The position numbers and the translations under genes were made by a program. The notes below the pieces were generated by a model. That model saw only the letters and a list, made by a program, of their open reading frames with translations. It ran no database searches and was not told the origin of the DNA. From Microbacterium sp. (GTDB taxonomy: Bacteria; Actinomycetota; Actinomycetes; Actinomycetales; Microbacteriaceae): a stretch of DNA of 61,050 nucleotides. Below, one piece after another: positions 1-9,015 of the stretch (positions are counted from its first letter, which is position 1; every line of letters begins with the position of its first letter). The stretch is taken from assembly GCA_019510305.1 (NCBI GenBank), contig JAEKKN010000031.1:1-61050 (forward strand). The letters run 5' to 3'.

Positions 1-117
1 TGCAAGCCCCGCCGTGTGGGACGGCGACGGCGAGTTGTGACGTGGGGTCACGAATAACTCAGCAGGACCCGAGGGGTCGGGTTGCAGGCAGGACGCCGTG
101 AGCGTGGGGCTCTCGGT

Positions 118-171
118 CTGGGGAACAAATCTGGGGAACACTATGTCGCACTGGGGATTTCTGCGTACATT
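118..171 (+). promoter_or_regulatory. CTGGGGA direct repeats and possible -10 ahead of the sugar transferase
   Basis: Three copies of CTGGGGA(A/T) lie at 118, 131 and 151, followed by a -10-like TACATT at 166-171, which is 21 bases before the first start codon. No good Shine-Dalgarno precedes that start. Similar CTGGGGA elements recur before other genes of the polysaccharide locus. The -10 assignment is tentative; the repeats are seen directly. The rest of bases 1-117 shows no gene. Confidence 0.4.
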
Positions 172-192
172 GACGGCCTGTGAGGCGTCGGC

Positions 193-1725
193 ATGACCTC
201 CGTCGAAGATGCTGTCAGCATCGCACGCACGGGCTCGGTCTTTCTGCCGGTCTCTGCACCACGGGTCACCAGGGTGGCACCTCGCCCGGCCATCGCGCCG
301 CGCGTGTCCGCCACTCTCGAGCGGCGCCGCCAGTGGGAGCGCCGCTACCGGATGCGACTGCGGGTCACGGATGCTGTCGTCATCCTGTTCGCGGTCGGTG
401 TCACCGCAGCGATCCAGATGGTCGTCGGCGCGGCAGGGGAAGAGGCCCTGCGCGACGGCATCCTGCTGGGTGCGCTCTGGTATCTGACGCTCAGTGCGCT
501 GCACACCCGGGATGCAGCCCTGTTCCGCGCCAGTGCCGCCGAGTACCGCAGCGTCGCGCACGCCAGCGGTCTCGCATTCCGGGCGACCGCGATGATCGGG
601 GTGCTGCTCGACTGGCAGCATCTGCAGCTCGTGCTGCTCGTCGGCATGCCCGTCGGCCTGCTCGCGCTGCTGATCACGCGGTGGGCGTGGCGCAACTGGC
701 TGGGTGCGCAGCGCGTGCACGGTCGTTTCACGTCGCGCACGCTCGTCGTCGGCAACCGCGACGACGTCGAGTACGTGGTCCGCACGCTGCACCCGATCGG
801 CGCCTCGGGCTACCAGGTCGTCGGCGCCACGCTCCTCGACGGGAACGCCCGTGACGTCGAGATCGACGGCACCCACTTCCCCGTGCTGGGCAACGTCAAC
901 ACGGTCGCCGCGATCGCCGCCGAGCGGGGGGCCGACACGATCATCGTGGCGAGCCGGCCCGACGGCGATCCGGAGTTCATCAAGAAGCTTAGCTGGCAGC
1001 TGGAGGGCACGGCATCCGAGCTCGTGCTCTCCAGCCGCCTGACCGACGTCGCGGGTCCCCGGATCTCCTTCGCCCCGGTCGAGGGCCTGCCCCTGATCCA
1101 GGTGCAGATTCCGACCTACGAAGGTGGTCGTCACGTGCTCAAGCGGGCTCTCGACGTCGTCGTGGCGACGATCGCGCTGATCCCGATCGCCCTGGCGACG
1201 CCGTTCATCGCTCTGTTCGTGAAGCTCGACTCGCCGGGCCCGCTGTTCTTCTTCCAGGAGCGGGTCGGCCGCGACGGTCGCACGTTCAAGATGGTGAAGT
1301 TCCGCTCCATGAAGACGGATGCCGAGCAGCAGCTGTCGGCGCTCAAGGCGCAGAACGAGGGCGCCGGACTCCTGTTCAAGATGAAGGACGACCCCCGGGT
1401 CACGCGTGTCGGCAGGATCCTGCGCAAGCTCTCGCTCGACGAGCTGCCGCAGTTCTGGAACGTGCTGACGGGTGACATGAGCGTGGTCGGGCCCCGCCCG
1501 CCGCTGCCCAGCGAGGTCACGGCCTACGACGGAACCGTGTTCCGCCGCCTGTACATCAAACCCGGCATCACCGGCCTCTGGCAGGTCTCCGGACGCAGCG
1601 ACCTGTCGTGGGACGAGAGCGTCCGCCTCGACCTCCGTTACGTCGAGAACTGGTCTGTCATGAACGATCTGCAGATCATGTGGCGCACCGCCAAGGTCAT
1701 GGTGCAGCCGAGCGGGGCATACTGA
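193..1725 (+). CDS. exopolysaccharide polyprenyl-phosphate sugar (phospho)transferase
   Basis: This is a WbaP/CpsE-type initiating enzyme. It should transfer a sugar-1-phosphate from a nucleotide sugar to undecaprenyl phosphate at the inner face of the membrane, the first step of repeat-unit assembly. It has 510 residues. Four hydrophobic segments occupy roughly residues 53-168, followed by a cytoplasmic Rossmann-like domain (about 180-290). A re-entrant or membrane helix lies near 318-345. The C-terminal catalytic domain contains FKMVKFRSM, LSLDELPQFWNVLTGDMSVVGPRP (from about 415) and KPGITGLWQVSGRS. Length and motif order fit the family. It is the first gene of a forward run, with the next gene 5 bases downstream. 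The acceptor sugar cannot be read from sequence. Confidence 0.93.
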   Translation: MTSVEDAVSIARTGSVFLPVSAPRVTRVAPRPAIAPRVSATLERRRQWERRYRMRLRVTDAVVILFAVGVTAAIQMVVGAAGEEALRDGILLGALWYLTLSALHTRDAALFRASAAEYRSVAHASGLAFRATAMIGVLLDWQHLQLVLLVGMPVGLLALLITRWAWRNWLGAQRVHGRFTSRTLVVGNRDDVEYVVRTLHPIGASGYQVVGATLLDGNARDVEIDGTHFPVLGNVNTVAAIAAERGADTIIVASRPDGDPEFIKKLSWQLEGTASELVLSSRLTDVAGPRISFAPVEGLPLIQVQIPTYEGGRHVLKRALDVVVATIALIPIALATPFIALFVKLDSPGPLFFFQERVGRDGRTFKMVKFRSMKTDAEQQLSALKAQNEGAGLLFKMKDDPRVTRVGRILRKLSLDELPQFWNVLTGDMSVVGPRPPLPSEVTAYDGTVFRRLYIKPGITGLWQVSGRSDLSWDESVRLDLRYVENWSVMNDLQIMWRTAKVMVQPSGAY

Positions 1726-1730
1726 GACGC

Positions 1731-2897
1731 ATGAGCAAGGGGAACGTCCTCACCATCGCGATGGTGGGGACCCGCGGGGTGCCTGCGGCATACGGCGGAT
1801 TCGAGACGGCAGTCGAAGAGGTGGGCAAGCGCTTGGCCGAGCGCGGCCATGACGTCGTCGTGTACACACGCGGTTCCGAGAGCCGTGACAAGGAGTATCT
1901 CGGGATGCGGGTGGTGCATCTGCCCGCCATGCCCGTGAAGCAGATCGAGACCCTCAGCCACACCGGCCTCTCGGCGCTGCATCTGATGGCCCGACGTCGC
2001 CCGGATGCCGCGTTCGTCTTCAACGCGGCGAACTCGCCGTTCCTGCCATTGCTGCGCGCCCGCGGCATTCCGACGGCACTGCACATGGACGGCCTCGAGT
2101 GGAGGCGCTCCAAGTGGGGGCCGCGGGGAAAGGCGTACTACCGCTGGGCGGAGCAGTTCGGCGTCCGCACCGGCGACGCGCTGATCGCCGACGCACCCGG
2201 CATCGCCGACTACTACGCGCATCAATTCCAGGTTCCCACCGAGATGATCCGCTACGGGGCCCCGATCCTCGACGAGGTCGACGAGGGACGCATCGACGAG
2301 CTCGGTCTCACCGCCAAGGGGTATCACCTCGTCGTCGCCCGTTTCGAACCCGAGAACCACGTGCTCGAGATCGTCGACGGCTACAGACGCAGCACCGCCG
2401 CTCTTCCGCTCGTGGTCGTGGGCTCCGCTCCCTACAGCAGCGAGTACACCCAGCGGATCCAGCAGGCCGCAGCCGGAGACGAGCGCATCCGCCTGGTCGG
2501 CGGCGTCTACGATCAGGCGCTGCTCGACGCCCTCTACTTCCACGCCCTCACGTACGATCACGGCCACTCCGTCGGAGGCACGAACCCGTCCCTGCTGCGG
2601 GCGATGGGCGCCGGCGCCGCGGTGATCGCCTTCGACGTGCCGTTCAACCGGGAGGTGCTCGACGGCGACGGGTGGTTCTTCACGCGTCCCGACGACGTCG
2701 CGACCGCCTTCGAAGCGGCCGAGGCGGATGCCGCGGTCACGCGGGCGAGGGGCGAACGCGCGAAGGATCGCGCTCGGGCGGCGTTCCGCTGGAACGACGT
2801 CACCGACGCGTATGAGAATCTGGCCAGACGCCTGGCCGCGGGCGAAAGCGTGCATCGCGTCGCGCGGAAGGCACGGCGGAGCCGCCAGGAATGGTGA
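1731..2897 (+). CDS. DUF1972/GT4-type glycosyltransferase (rhamnosyltransferase-like)
   Basis: A 388-residue GT-B glycosyltransferase, probably adding the second sugar to the lipid-linked repeat unit in the cytoplasm. The N-terminal motif GTRGVPAAYGGFETAVEEV (near residues 11-29) is the hallmark of the DUF1972 group that includes RgpA-type rhamnosyltransferases. The C-terminal half carries the donor-site region GGTNPSLLRAMGAGAAVIAF (about 281-300). I chose the ATG at 1731, 5 bases after the stop of the initiating transferase, rather than an in-frame ATG at 1608 inside that gene. The close spacing suggests an operon. Donor specificity is inferred from family resemblance only. Confidence 0.88.
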   Translation: MSKGNVLTIAMVGTRGVPAAYGGFETAVEEVGKRLAERGHDVVVYTRGSESRDKEYLGMRVVHLPAMPVKQIETLSHTGLSALHLMARRRPDAAFVFNAANSPFLPLLRARGIPTALHMDGLEWRRSKWGPRGKAYYRWAEQFGVRTGDALIADAPGIADYYAHQFQVPTEMIRYGAPILDEVDEGRIDELGLTAKGYHLVVARFEPENHVLEIVDGYRRSTAALPLVVVGSAPYSSEYTQRIQQAAAGDERIRLVGGVYDQALLDALYFHALTYDHGHSVGGTNPSLLRAMGAGAAVIAFDVPFNREVLDGDGWFFTRPDDVATAFEAAEADAAVTRARGERAKDRARAAFRWNDVTDAYENLARRLAAGESVHRVARKARRSRQEW

Positions 2898-2907
2898 TCG
2901 GGCCTGC

Positions 2908-3504
2908 TCAGAGCGCAGAGGCCGGATCGAGCGCCCGCAGCACACGGCGCGCGAGGAGCGCGGCATCCTCGGCCGCCGAGGCGAGACCCCGGTGGTGGGG
3001 GCGCGAACCGAATGTGTGGACGTCGACGACGTCCAGCGGGTTGCCCCTGTCACGACGCCACCGGAACGCAGGGGCGCGCGGCGGCTCGACGGTGCCCCGG
3101 CGAGCGTCCAGCGCCGCCGCATACTGCGGCAGGCCCTCAGCGACGATGGGTCCTCCGCTGTCCAGCAGGAGCGCCTCACGCAACGTGAAGGCCCGTGTCC
3201 GCGCGGCGGGTCGCAATCGAGCGATCGCCGCGCGTTCGGCCAGCGAAGCGGCGATCACCAGGTCGGCGTCATCGAGCATGGTCGGGGTCAACAGGCTCGA
3301 GCGATGCCCCGCGACACCCGTCACGACCTCGGCGGCGACCCTGCACGCACGCCGCCCGGGATCCGCGTCGACGCCTGCGCTGTCGACGGACCAGTCGATC
3401 CGTCCCTCAACGGACGATGCCGTGATCGCCTGTGAGAAGGCGGCTGCCATCAGCGGGGAGCGGCAGATGTTCTGCGCACACACGAACAGGACTCTCGCGA
3501 CCAT
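2908..3504 (-). CDS. low-molecular-weight protein-tyrosine phosphatase
   Basis: A 198-residue protein starting MVARVLFVCAQNICRSPLMA. The P-loop C-X5-R-S (CAQNICRS) at the extreme N-terminus is the LMW-PTP signature. A C-terminal VVDVHTFGS stretch sits where the family's general-acid Asp loop (DPY/DPF) is expected, so the acid is probably one of these Asp residues although the loop is atypical. It is transcribed convergently with the upstream glycosyltransferase and divergently from the next one. In polysaccharide loci such phosphatases dephosphorylate the BY-kinase, here encoded at 4895. The start has an AAGGGGA ribosome site in the reverse strand. Confidence 0.88.
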   Translation of the reverse strand: MVARVLFVCAQNICRSPLMAAAFSQAITASSVEGRIDWSVDSAGVDADPGRRACRVAAEVVTGVAGHRSSLLTPTMLDDADLVIAASLAERAAIARLRPAARTRAFTLREALLLDSGGPIVAEGLPQYAAALDARRGTVEPPRAPAFRWRRDRGNPLDVVDVHTFGSRPHHRGLASAAEDAALLARRVLRALDPASAL

Positions 3505-3645
3505 TCGGGTTCCCCTTCCCCGTGCTCCGTTCGGGACGATCCGGTTGTGGAAATGCCCTCGGCTCCCTGGCGCCGACCCTGCGAGAATGATCTCACACGC
3601 CGGTGCAGCGACGCTGCTGCGGACACCGCCGCGACGAAGGGAACG
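3505..3645. promoter_or_regulatory. divergent intergenic region
   Basis: This 141-base region separates the reverse-strand phosphatase from the forward glycosyltransferase. It contains GAGAAT (forward) overlapping CATTCT (reverse) around 3584-3590, which could act as -10 elements in both directions. Neither has a convincing -35. The forward gene has GAAGGGAAC just before its GTG at 3646. Confidence 0.3.
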
Positions 3646-4800
3646 GTGACAGTCGTGCGCATCCTCGTCATCCATCCCGGGGCTGAGCTCTACGGCGCCG
3701 ATCGGGTGATGCTCGAAACGGCCGCAGGCCTGTGCGCCGCCGGTCACGACGTGCTCGTGGCGCTGCCCGAGCACGGCCCGCTGGCCGCCGAGCTCAAGGC
3801 CCTGGGAGCGAAGATCGCGGTCGGTCCGATGTTCGTGCTCCGCAAGGAGCTGCTGCGGCCACGCAACTGGGTGCGTCTGCTCACGTCCGCGGTCACCGGA
3901 TTCCGGGCCGGCTGGCAGCTCATCTCCCGCCACCGCCCGCAGGTGGCCTACGTCAGCACCATCGTCCTGCCGCAGTGGCCGCTGCTGCTGCGCCTGCGGC
4001 GCATCCCGGTCGTGACGCATGTCCACGAGGCGGAGTCCGCATCGGCGTGGATCGTGCGGGCGACGCTGTACGCCCCTCAGCTGTGGTCGCACGCCATCAT
4101 CGCGAACAGCCGCTTCACCGGCGATCTCATGACTCGCACGATCCGCTCGCTGCAGCGCCGGATCCGCGTGATCCACAACCCGGTCCCCGGCCCCCCGCAC
4201 CCCACCGCTCCCCGTCCGAGCCTCGACGGCATCCGCATCGGCTATGTCGGACGCCTGTCGCCACGCAAGGGGCCGGCCGTCGTCGTGCAGGCGCTTGCGA
4301 TACTGCGTGCGCGCGGGCTTGACGCGCGGCTGTCGATCGTGGGCGACGTGTTCCGCGGGTACGAGTGGTTCGCCCACGAGCTGGCGCAGCAGATCGATGA
4401 GCTCGGTCTGGCGGACGCCGTCACCCGGTACGGGTACGAGCCCGACGTCTGGCCGCACATCGCCGCGTCCGACGTGATGGTGGTTCCGTCGTTGACCGAC
4501 GAGTCGTTCGGCAACACCGCCGTGGAGGCGGTGCTCGCGGAGCGTCCGGTCATCGTGAGCGACCTGCAAGGTCTCCGAGAGGCCGTGGAGCTGTATCCGA
4601 CGACCCGGATCACGCCCGGCGGTGACGCTGTGAAGCTCGCCGATACGATCGAGGCCATCGCCGACGCGTGGCCGGAGATCGTCGACGCGGTACCCGCCGC
4701 AGCCGCCGCCGCAAGGACGCATCACTCCGTCCAGAGGTATCGCGACGCACTCGTCGAGCTGATCGAGATCGCGGCCGCGCGAAGGAAACCTGGAACGTAA
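3646..4800 (+). CDS. GT4 family glycosyltransferase
   Basis: A 384-residue retaining GT-B glycosyltransferase. The N-terminal acceptor domain opens with RILVIHPGAELYGADRVML. The C-terminal donor domain contains GYVGRLSPRKGPAVVVQAL and, near residue 280, PSLTDESFGNTAVEAVLAE, whose E-x7-E-type spacing is typical of GT4. I chose the GTG at 3646 because GAAGGG lies 5 bases upstream. An ATG at 3547 would add 33 residues with no family resemblance. It probably acts in the cytoplasm on the lipid-linked glycan. Donor sugar unknown. Confidence 0.87.
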   Translation: MTVVRILVIHPGAELYGADRVMLETAAGLCAAGHDVLVALPEHGPLAAELKALGAKIAVGPMFVLRKELLRPRNWVRLLTSAVTGFRAGWQLISRHRPQVAYVSTIVLPQWPLLLRLRRIPVVTHVHEAESASAWIVRATLYAPQLWSHAIIANSRFTGDLMTRTIRSLQRRIRVIHNPVPGPPHPTAPRPSLDGIRIGYVGRLSPRKGPAVVVQALAILRARGLDARLSIVGDVFRGYEWFAHELAQQIDELGLADAVTRYGYEPDVWPHIAASDVMVVPSLTDESFGNTAVEAVLAERPVIVSDLQGLREAVELYPTTRITPGGDAVKLADTIEAIADAWPEIVDAVPAAAAAARTHHSVQRYRDALVELIEIAAARRKPGT

Positions 4801-4894
4801 GCAGATATCGGGCCGGTATGAGGGGGAGAATGGCACCGGAGCGAGTCGCATCGTTCGGGGAGACGCGCACTCGCGGCCCATCGGGGAGGGAAAC

Positions 4895-6376
4895 ATGACA
4901 CTGCAGGACTACGTCGACTCGTTGCGCAAGCACTGGCTCGTGATCATCGCATTGACGATCCTCGGGGCCGGAGCCGCGTTCGGGTACGCCCGCACCCTTC
5001 CGCCCGAGTACAGCTCCACCGCGGCCGTCATGGTGGTGCCCCAGCGCGGTGACAGCACCAACGAACTCGTCCAGGGCACGAGCTACGTGCAGAGCCTGGT
5101 GCAGACCTATGCCGTGCTCGCGTCGTCGCCGCTCGTTCTCAGCCCGGTGATCGACGAACTCGGCCTCGAAGGCACACCCACTCAGCTCGCCAAACGCGTG
5201 TCTGTCGTCAACACCCTCAACACGGTCGTCATCGAGATCTCCGTGACGGACAGCAGCGCGGAGCAGGCGCAGCGCATCGCAGAAGCGATCACGGACTCGC
5301 TCATCGCGGCCGTTCCTGCCGTGTCCCCCAGCGACGCCGACAACCAGCCGGCCGTGCGCCTCGAGACGATCGCTCCAGCGCGGATGCCGCAGGCGCCCAT
5401 CGGTCCCAACACCCGTCTGCTCACCCTCATCGGAGCCGCGATCGGGCTCGCCCTCGGGGTGGCCTATGCGCTCTTCCGGCGCGTCCTGGGCACGCGCGTC
5501 ACCGAGCGGGCCGACATCTCCGCGGTGACAGACGCTCCCGTGATCGGCGAGATCGTGGCATGGCGGCGGAACTACTCGATCTTGTCGACGATGCTCCGCA
5601 GCCGCGACAGCCGCTCCGCAGAGTCCTTCCGTGGACTCGCGGCCAACCTCAAGTACGTCGCCGTCGATCGCGACCTGCGGGTCGTGATGATGACCTCTTC
5701 AGCCCCTCACGAGGGGAAGTCGTCGGTGAGCATCGGTCTGGCCACCGCACTCGCAGAACCCGGACACAGTGTCCTCCTGATCGATGCCGATCTGCGCCGT
5801 TCGTCGATCGCGACTCAGCTGCAACTCGAAGGATCCGTCGGCGTGACCTCCGTGCTCGTCGGCGAGGCCACGTTCGAAGAAGCCGTGCAGCACTCCGAAT
5901 CGATGAACATCGACATCATCGCCGGTGGCGCGCCGGCGCCCAATCCCGGGCAGCTGATCACTTCGCACCGCCTTCGCGAGCTGGTCGAAGAGGCGCGGGA
6001 GAAGTACGAGTACGTCATCATCGACAGCGCCCCCGCCCTCGTCGTGTCGGATGCGCTGCTGCTCGCCGATCTTGCCGACGGCGTGCTCGTCGTCGCGCGA
6101 TCCGGTCGCACACGCCGCAAGCAGGTCATCAACGTCCTCGCCACGCTGAAGTCCACGCACAAGGACGTCGTCGGCATCGTCCTGAACGCCGTCAAGCGCA
6201 AGGAGCGCGGGCCCTACTACGTGCCCGACGACACTCCCGGTCGCCGCTGGTCTCTGCCGCTGCGCTCCGCGGCCGATGCCGCGAAGAAGCCGTCCCGCGA
6301 CGCCCCGGTGTCGGAGACACTCGACGACGCCCCGGTGTCGGAGAAGCTCGACGACGCCCCCACGTCGAAGTCATGA
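4895..6376 (+). CDS. Wzz-like chain-length regulator fused to BY-type tyrosine kinase
   Basis: A 493-residue single-chain polysaccharide co-polymerase and tyrosine autokinase, which would control polymer length and export. Two membrane helices flank the outer loop (about residues 15-35 and 172-192). The cytoplasmic kinase has Walker A PHEGKSS (near 270), Walker A' LLIDADLRRSS (about 293) and Walker B YVIIDSAPAL (about 373). The usual C-terminal tyrosine cluster is reduced to one YY pair in ERGPYYVPDD, and the tail is a short Asp/Ser repeat (see repeat at 6296). A strong site GGGGAGGG precedes the ATG. It overlaps the flippase gene by ATGA. The phosphatase at 2908 is its likely partner. Confidence 0.92.
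   Translation: MTLQDYVDSLRKHWLVIIALTILGAGAAFGYARTLPPEYSSTAAVMVVPQRGDSTNELVQGTSYVQSLVQTYAVLASSPLVLSPVIDELGLEGTPTQLAKRVSVVNTLNTVVIEISVTDSSAEQAQRIAEAITDSLIAAVPAVSPSDADNQPAVRLETIAPARMPQAPIGPNTRLLTLIGAAIGLALGVAYALFRRVLGTRVTERADISAVTDAPVIGEIVAWRRNYSILSTMLRSRDSRSAESFRGLAANLKYVAVDRDLRVVMMTSSAPHEGKSSVSIGLATALAEPGHSVLLIDADLRRSSIATQLQLEGSVGVTSVLVGEATFEEAVQHSESMNIDIIAGGAPAPNPGQLITSHRLRELVEEAREKYEYVIIDSAPALVVSDALLLADLADGVLVVARSGRTRRKQVINVLATLKSTHKDVVGIVLNAVKRKERGPYYVPDDTPGRRWSLPLRSAADAAKKPSRDAPVSETLDDAPVSEKLDDAPTSKS
6296..6370 (+). repeat. in-frame repeat encoding the acidic tail of the BY-kinase
   Basis: About two and a half copies of a 30-base unit (core GACGCCCCGGTGTCGGAGA) encode DAPVSETLD-DAPVSEKLD-DAPTSK at the C-terminus of the kinase. 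It occupies the place where BY-kinases normally carry a tyrosine-rich autophosphorylation tail. Confidence 0.8.
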
Positions 6377-7698
6377 GCGTCCTGCTCGCACTCGCTGCGA
6401 GGGCCGTCTCCATGGCCATCTCCCTCGTCTGCGGCGTGCTCACGGTGCGCTTGATCCTCGGGGGACCCGGCGTCGAGTACTACGCCCTCTACACCCTGGT
6501 GGCTTCCCTCCCCGGGCTGATCTCGTTCTCCGATCTGGGTTCGGGCGCTGTGCTCGTGAACAGCATCGCCGTCAGCGACACACCCCGCAAAGACCCGGTG
6601 ATCAAGGCGCAGCTCACCACTGTGGGACGCATCATGGTCGGGTTCTCCGGCGCTGGCATGGTCATCAACGCCGTCCTCTACCTCACCGGTGCGTGGAGTC
6701 TCATCCTCGGCGATGCCGGCCGGATACCGGGAGCGGACCTCGCAGCGTTCGTCTCCCTGATGATCTTCTGCCTCGGCATCCCGTTCGGCATCTGGCAGCG
6801 AGTGCTGCTCGGCCTGCACAAGAACCATTGGATCATCCTCATCCAAGCCGCGCAGGGCCCTCTCAACCTGCTGCTGGTCTGGTTGCTGGTCTCCTTCGCT
6901 CCCCCGTCGGCCGGCACGTTTCTCGCGCTGTCGTCGATGGTGTCCGGCATCATGATCGCGATGGTCGGCTTCGGCTTCGCGCTCACCGCACTCGCTCCGC
7001 TGCTGGGTCGGGCGATGCGCGATATTCCGAGTTTCCGCCGGGCACCCGGAGTGCAGGTCATGCATGTCGGCTGGCCCATGCTGGTGCAGCTCGTCTCCGC
7101 GCCGCTCTCCGTCGCGCTTCTGCGCTACATCCTCGCCCAGTCCGGCACGACTCATGACGTGGCCGAGTACGGCGCCGTCGGCCAGGTGTTCTTCGCCATC
7201 AACGGCGTGGTCGCGGCGGGTGGGCTCGCGCTGTGGCCGCTGTTCACCCGCGCGCGAGCCCGCGGCACTCTGAATCGGGGGCCCTACGCGATTGCGGCGC
7301 TCTTCGCCGTCGGAGCCGCGGTGATCTGCGCGCTCGTGTGGGCGGTATCCCCCTGGCTGTTCGACTTCATCACCGACGGCTCGCTGGAGGTGTCCGGCAC
7401 GACAGTCCTGGCGTTCGGCCTCATGGTGGTGTGCCAGGCGGCGCTCTACCCGCTCGGGATGTTCCTGATGGACGAGGCCGGCATCCGCTTCCAGATGATC
7501 CCGGTCGCTCTGATGACGGTGTCGACCATCGTCCTCGCCCTCCTGGTCACGCCCGTTCTCGGCACAGCCGGACCGGTGCTCGCGAACGCGGCATCCGTGC
7601 TGGTGTTCCAGATCGTCCCGCTCGCGGTGTACACGGCACGCCACCGTGAACGGCTGATGGGCACGACTCCTCGCCCGGAAGAAGAAGTCGCCACATGA
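6373..7698 (+). CDS. Wzx-like polysaccharide flippase (MATE/MOP superfamily)
   Basis: A 441-residue protein that is almost entirely hydrophobic, with about 12 predicted membrane segments. It starts MSVLLALAARAVSMAISLVC and ends in a short charged tail. The early FSDLGSGAVLVNSIA motif after helix 2 is typical of polysaccharide transporters of the Wzx family, which flip undecaprenyl-linked repeat units across the membrane. The start is fixed by an ATGA overlap with the kinase stop codon, and its own stop overlaps the next ATG in the same way. This gives three translationally coupled genes: co-polymerase, flippase, polymerase. Fold assignment is from hydropathy and context, not a search. Confidence 0.82.
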   Translation: MSVLLALAARAVSMAISLVCGVLTVRLILGGPGVEYYALYTLVASLPGLISFSDLGSGAVLVNSIAVSDTPRKDPVIKAQLTTVGRIMVGFSGAGMVINAVLYLTGAWSLILGDAGRIPGADLAAFVSLMIFCLGIPFGIWQRVLLGLHKNHWIILIQAAQGPLNLLLVWLLVSFAPPSAGTFLALSSMVSGIMIAMVGFGFALTALAPLLGRAMRDIPSFRRAPGVQVMHVGWPMLVQLVSAPLSVALLRYILAQSGTTHDVAEYGAVGQVFFAINGVVAAGGLALWPLFTRARARGTLNRGPYAIAALFAVGAAVICALVWAVSPWLFDFITDGSLEVSGTTVLAFGLMVVCQAALYPLGMFLMDEAGIRFQMIPVALMTVSTIVLALLVTPVLGTAGPVLANAASVLVFQIVPLAVYTARHRERLMGTTPRPEEEVAT

Positions 7699-8909
7699 AA
7701 GCGCTCGCCGCCCTGGCCTGCGTCATCATCGCGGCGCGCATCACGATCCAGCAGGGTGTCACCGCAGGAATCGTCCTGAGCGTCCTGCTGCTGCCGGTCT
7801 GGGTGGTCGCGCTCTGGCGACTCCGCGGCGGTTCCACCATCCTGTCTCTGGGGGTCCTCGCGGTCTTCAGCGGATTCGTGCTGACAGACTTCTTCGCCGC
7901 CGACCACCCGACCAGCGACTCGATGATGCAGCTGAACACGTTCTCACTCGTGGGGCTGCTCGGCGGCATAGGAGTCGTGGTGTGGGCCCGCAGCATCCTC
8001 GGGCCCGCGGCCACCGCGCTCTGGTACGGCTGCGGCCTGCTGGTCAGCGTCGTCACGCACGGCGTCAACACGGACAATCTGTGGAAGTTCGATCTGTCGG
8101 TTCCGGCCACGGTGATCGTGCTCGCGCTCTGCATGCTCAGCCGTCGCCTGTGGCTCGAGGTCGCCGCCCTCCTCCTGCTCGCAGTCGTCTCCGCGTTGAA
8201 CGACTCGCGCTCCGCCGGGTCGATGCTGCTCGTGGCGGCCGCACTCGTGATGTGGCAGGCACTCGGCTCGAGACTCGCCAAGAGCTCCACCACCGTGCGC
8301 ACGCTCGCCGTCTTCGGATTCGTCGCCGTGATCGGGTATGCCGCACTGCAGGCCTTCATCCTCGAAGGCTGGTTCGGCAAGGCTGCCGCGGTCCGTTCGG
8401 AGGCGCAGATCGCCCAGTCCGGCTCGCTCCTGCTCGGCGGGCGTCCGGAGATCGGGGCGTCCACCGAACTGCTCGCCGCGAATCCCTTCGGGCTCGGGTC
8501 GGGAACCGTCGCGAACGGAGTCGACCTGTTCATCGCCAAGTCGGGAATGGCGCGGCTCAACTACGACCCGAACAACGGCTACGTCGAGAAGTACATGTTC
8601 GGCGACGGCTACGAGGTCCATTCGATGCTCGGAGACCTCTGGATACGCTTCGGCCTCTTCGGCGCCGCGATGCTGATCGCGATGCTGGTGGTCGTCGCAG
8701 TCGGAACGGCAGGGCAGGTCGCTCAGCGGCAGGCGAGCGGCCTCACGATCTTCCTCACCATCCAGGTGTTCTGGGATTCGATGTTCGCCCCCTTCTTCTC
8801 GACCTCGATCTCGACCCTCATCCTGGGCGTCGCTCTCATGCTGGCCCCGCGCGCGCGGGATGCCGTGACCCGGTCTGCGAGCCCCGACTTCGTGAGCTTC
8901 GAACGCTGA
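7695..8909 (+). CDS. Wzy-like O-antigen polymerase/ligase membrane protein
   Basis: A 404-residue membrane protein with about 10 hydrophobic segments and one large extracytoplasmic loop (roughly residues 235-310). The loop contains GGRPEIGASTELLAANPFG and a glycine-rich GLGSGT. This arrangement, with GR and a PxGxG-like element in the loop, resembles the Wzy/WaaL family that joins lipid-linked repeat units outside the membrane. The ATGA overlap with the Wzx-like gene supports a functional pair. The C-terminus is cytoplasmic and arginine-rich. Sequence conservation in this family is low, so polymerase versus ligase is not decided. Confidence 0.78.
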   Translation: MKALAALACVIIAARITIQQGVTAGIVLSVLLLPVWVVALWRLRGGSTILSLGVLAVFSGFVLTDFFAADHPTSDSMMQLNTFSLVGLLGGIGVVVWARSILGPAATALWYGCGLLVSVVTHGVNTDNLWKFDLSVPATVIVLALCMLSRRLWLEVAALLLLAVVSALNDSRSAGSMLLVAAALVMWQALGSRLAKSSTTVRTLAVFGFVAVIGYAALQAFILEGWFGKAAAVRSEAQIAQSGSLLLGGRPEIGASTELLAANPFGLGSGTVANGVDLFIAKSGMARLNYDPNNGYVEKYMFGDGYEVHSMLGDLWIRFGLFGAAMLIAMLVVVAVGTAGQVAQRQASGLTIFLTIQVFWDSMFAPFFSTSISTLILGVALMLAPRARDAVTRSASPDFVSFER

Positions 8910-8962
8910 GAATCCGCCCGGACCCGCCGTGCCGGAAGGCATCGCGGAATCCGTAGTCTCAC

Positions 8963-9007
8963 AATGCAGAAGAGGGGCGCCGGCAGCCGGCGCCCCTCTT
9001 CTGCATT
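8963..9007. terminator. bidirectional hairpin terminator
   Basis: A perfect 22-base inverted repeat (arms 8963-8984 and 8986-9007, core GAAGAGGGGCGCCGGC) lies between the forward polymerase gene and the convergent giant surface-protein gene. With one base between the arms, the actual loop must open a few pairs. A-rich and T-rich ends make it usable in both directions. Confidence 0.85.
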
Positions 9008-9015
9008 GCTGTGTC

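Noticed and set aside
1638..3179. A 513-codon reverse frame across the DUF1972 glycosyltransferase and phosphatase region
   Set aside because: It crosses two well-supported genes and shows no recognisable domain.
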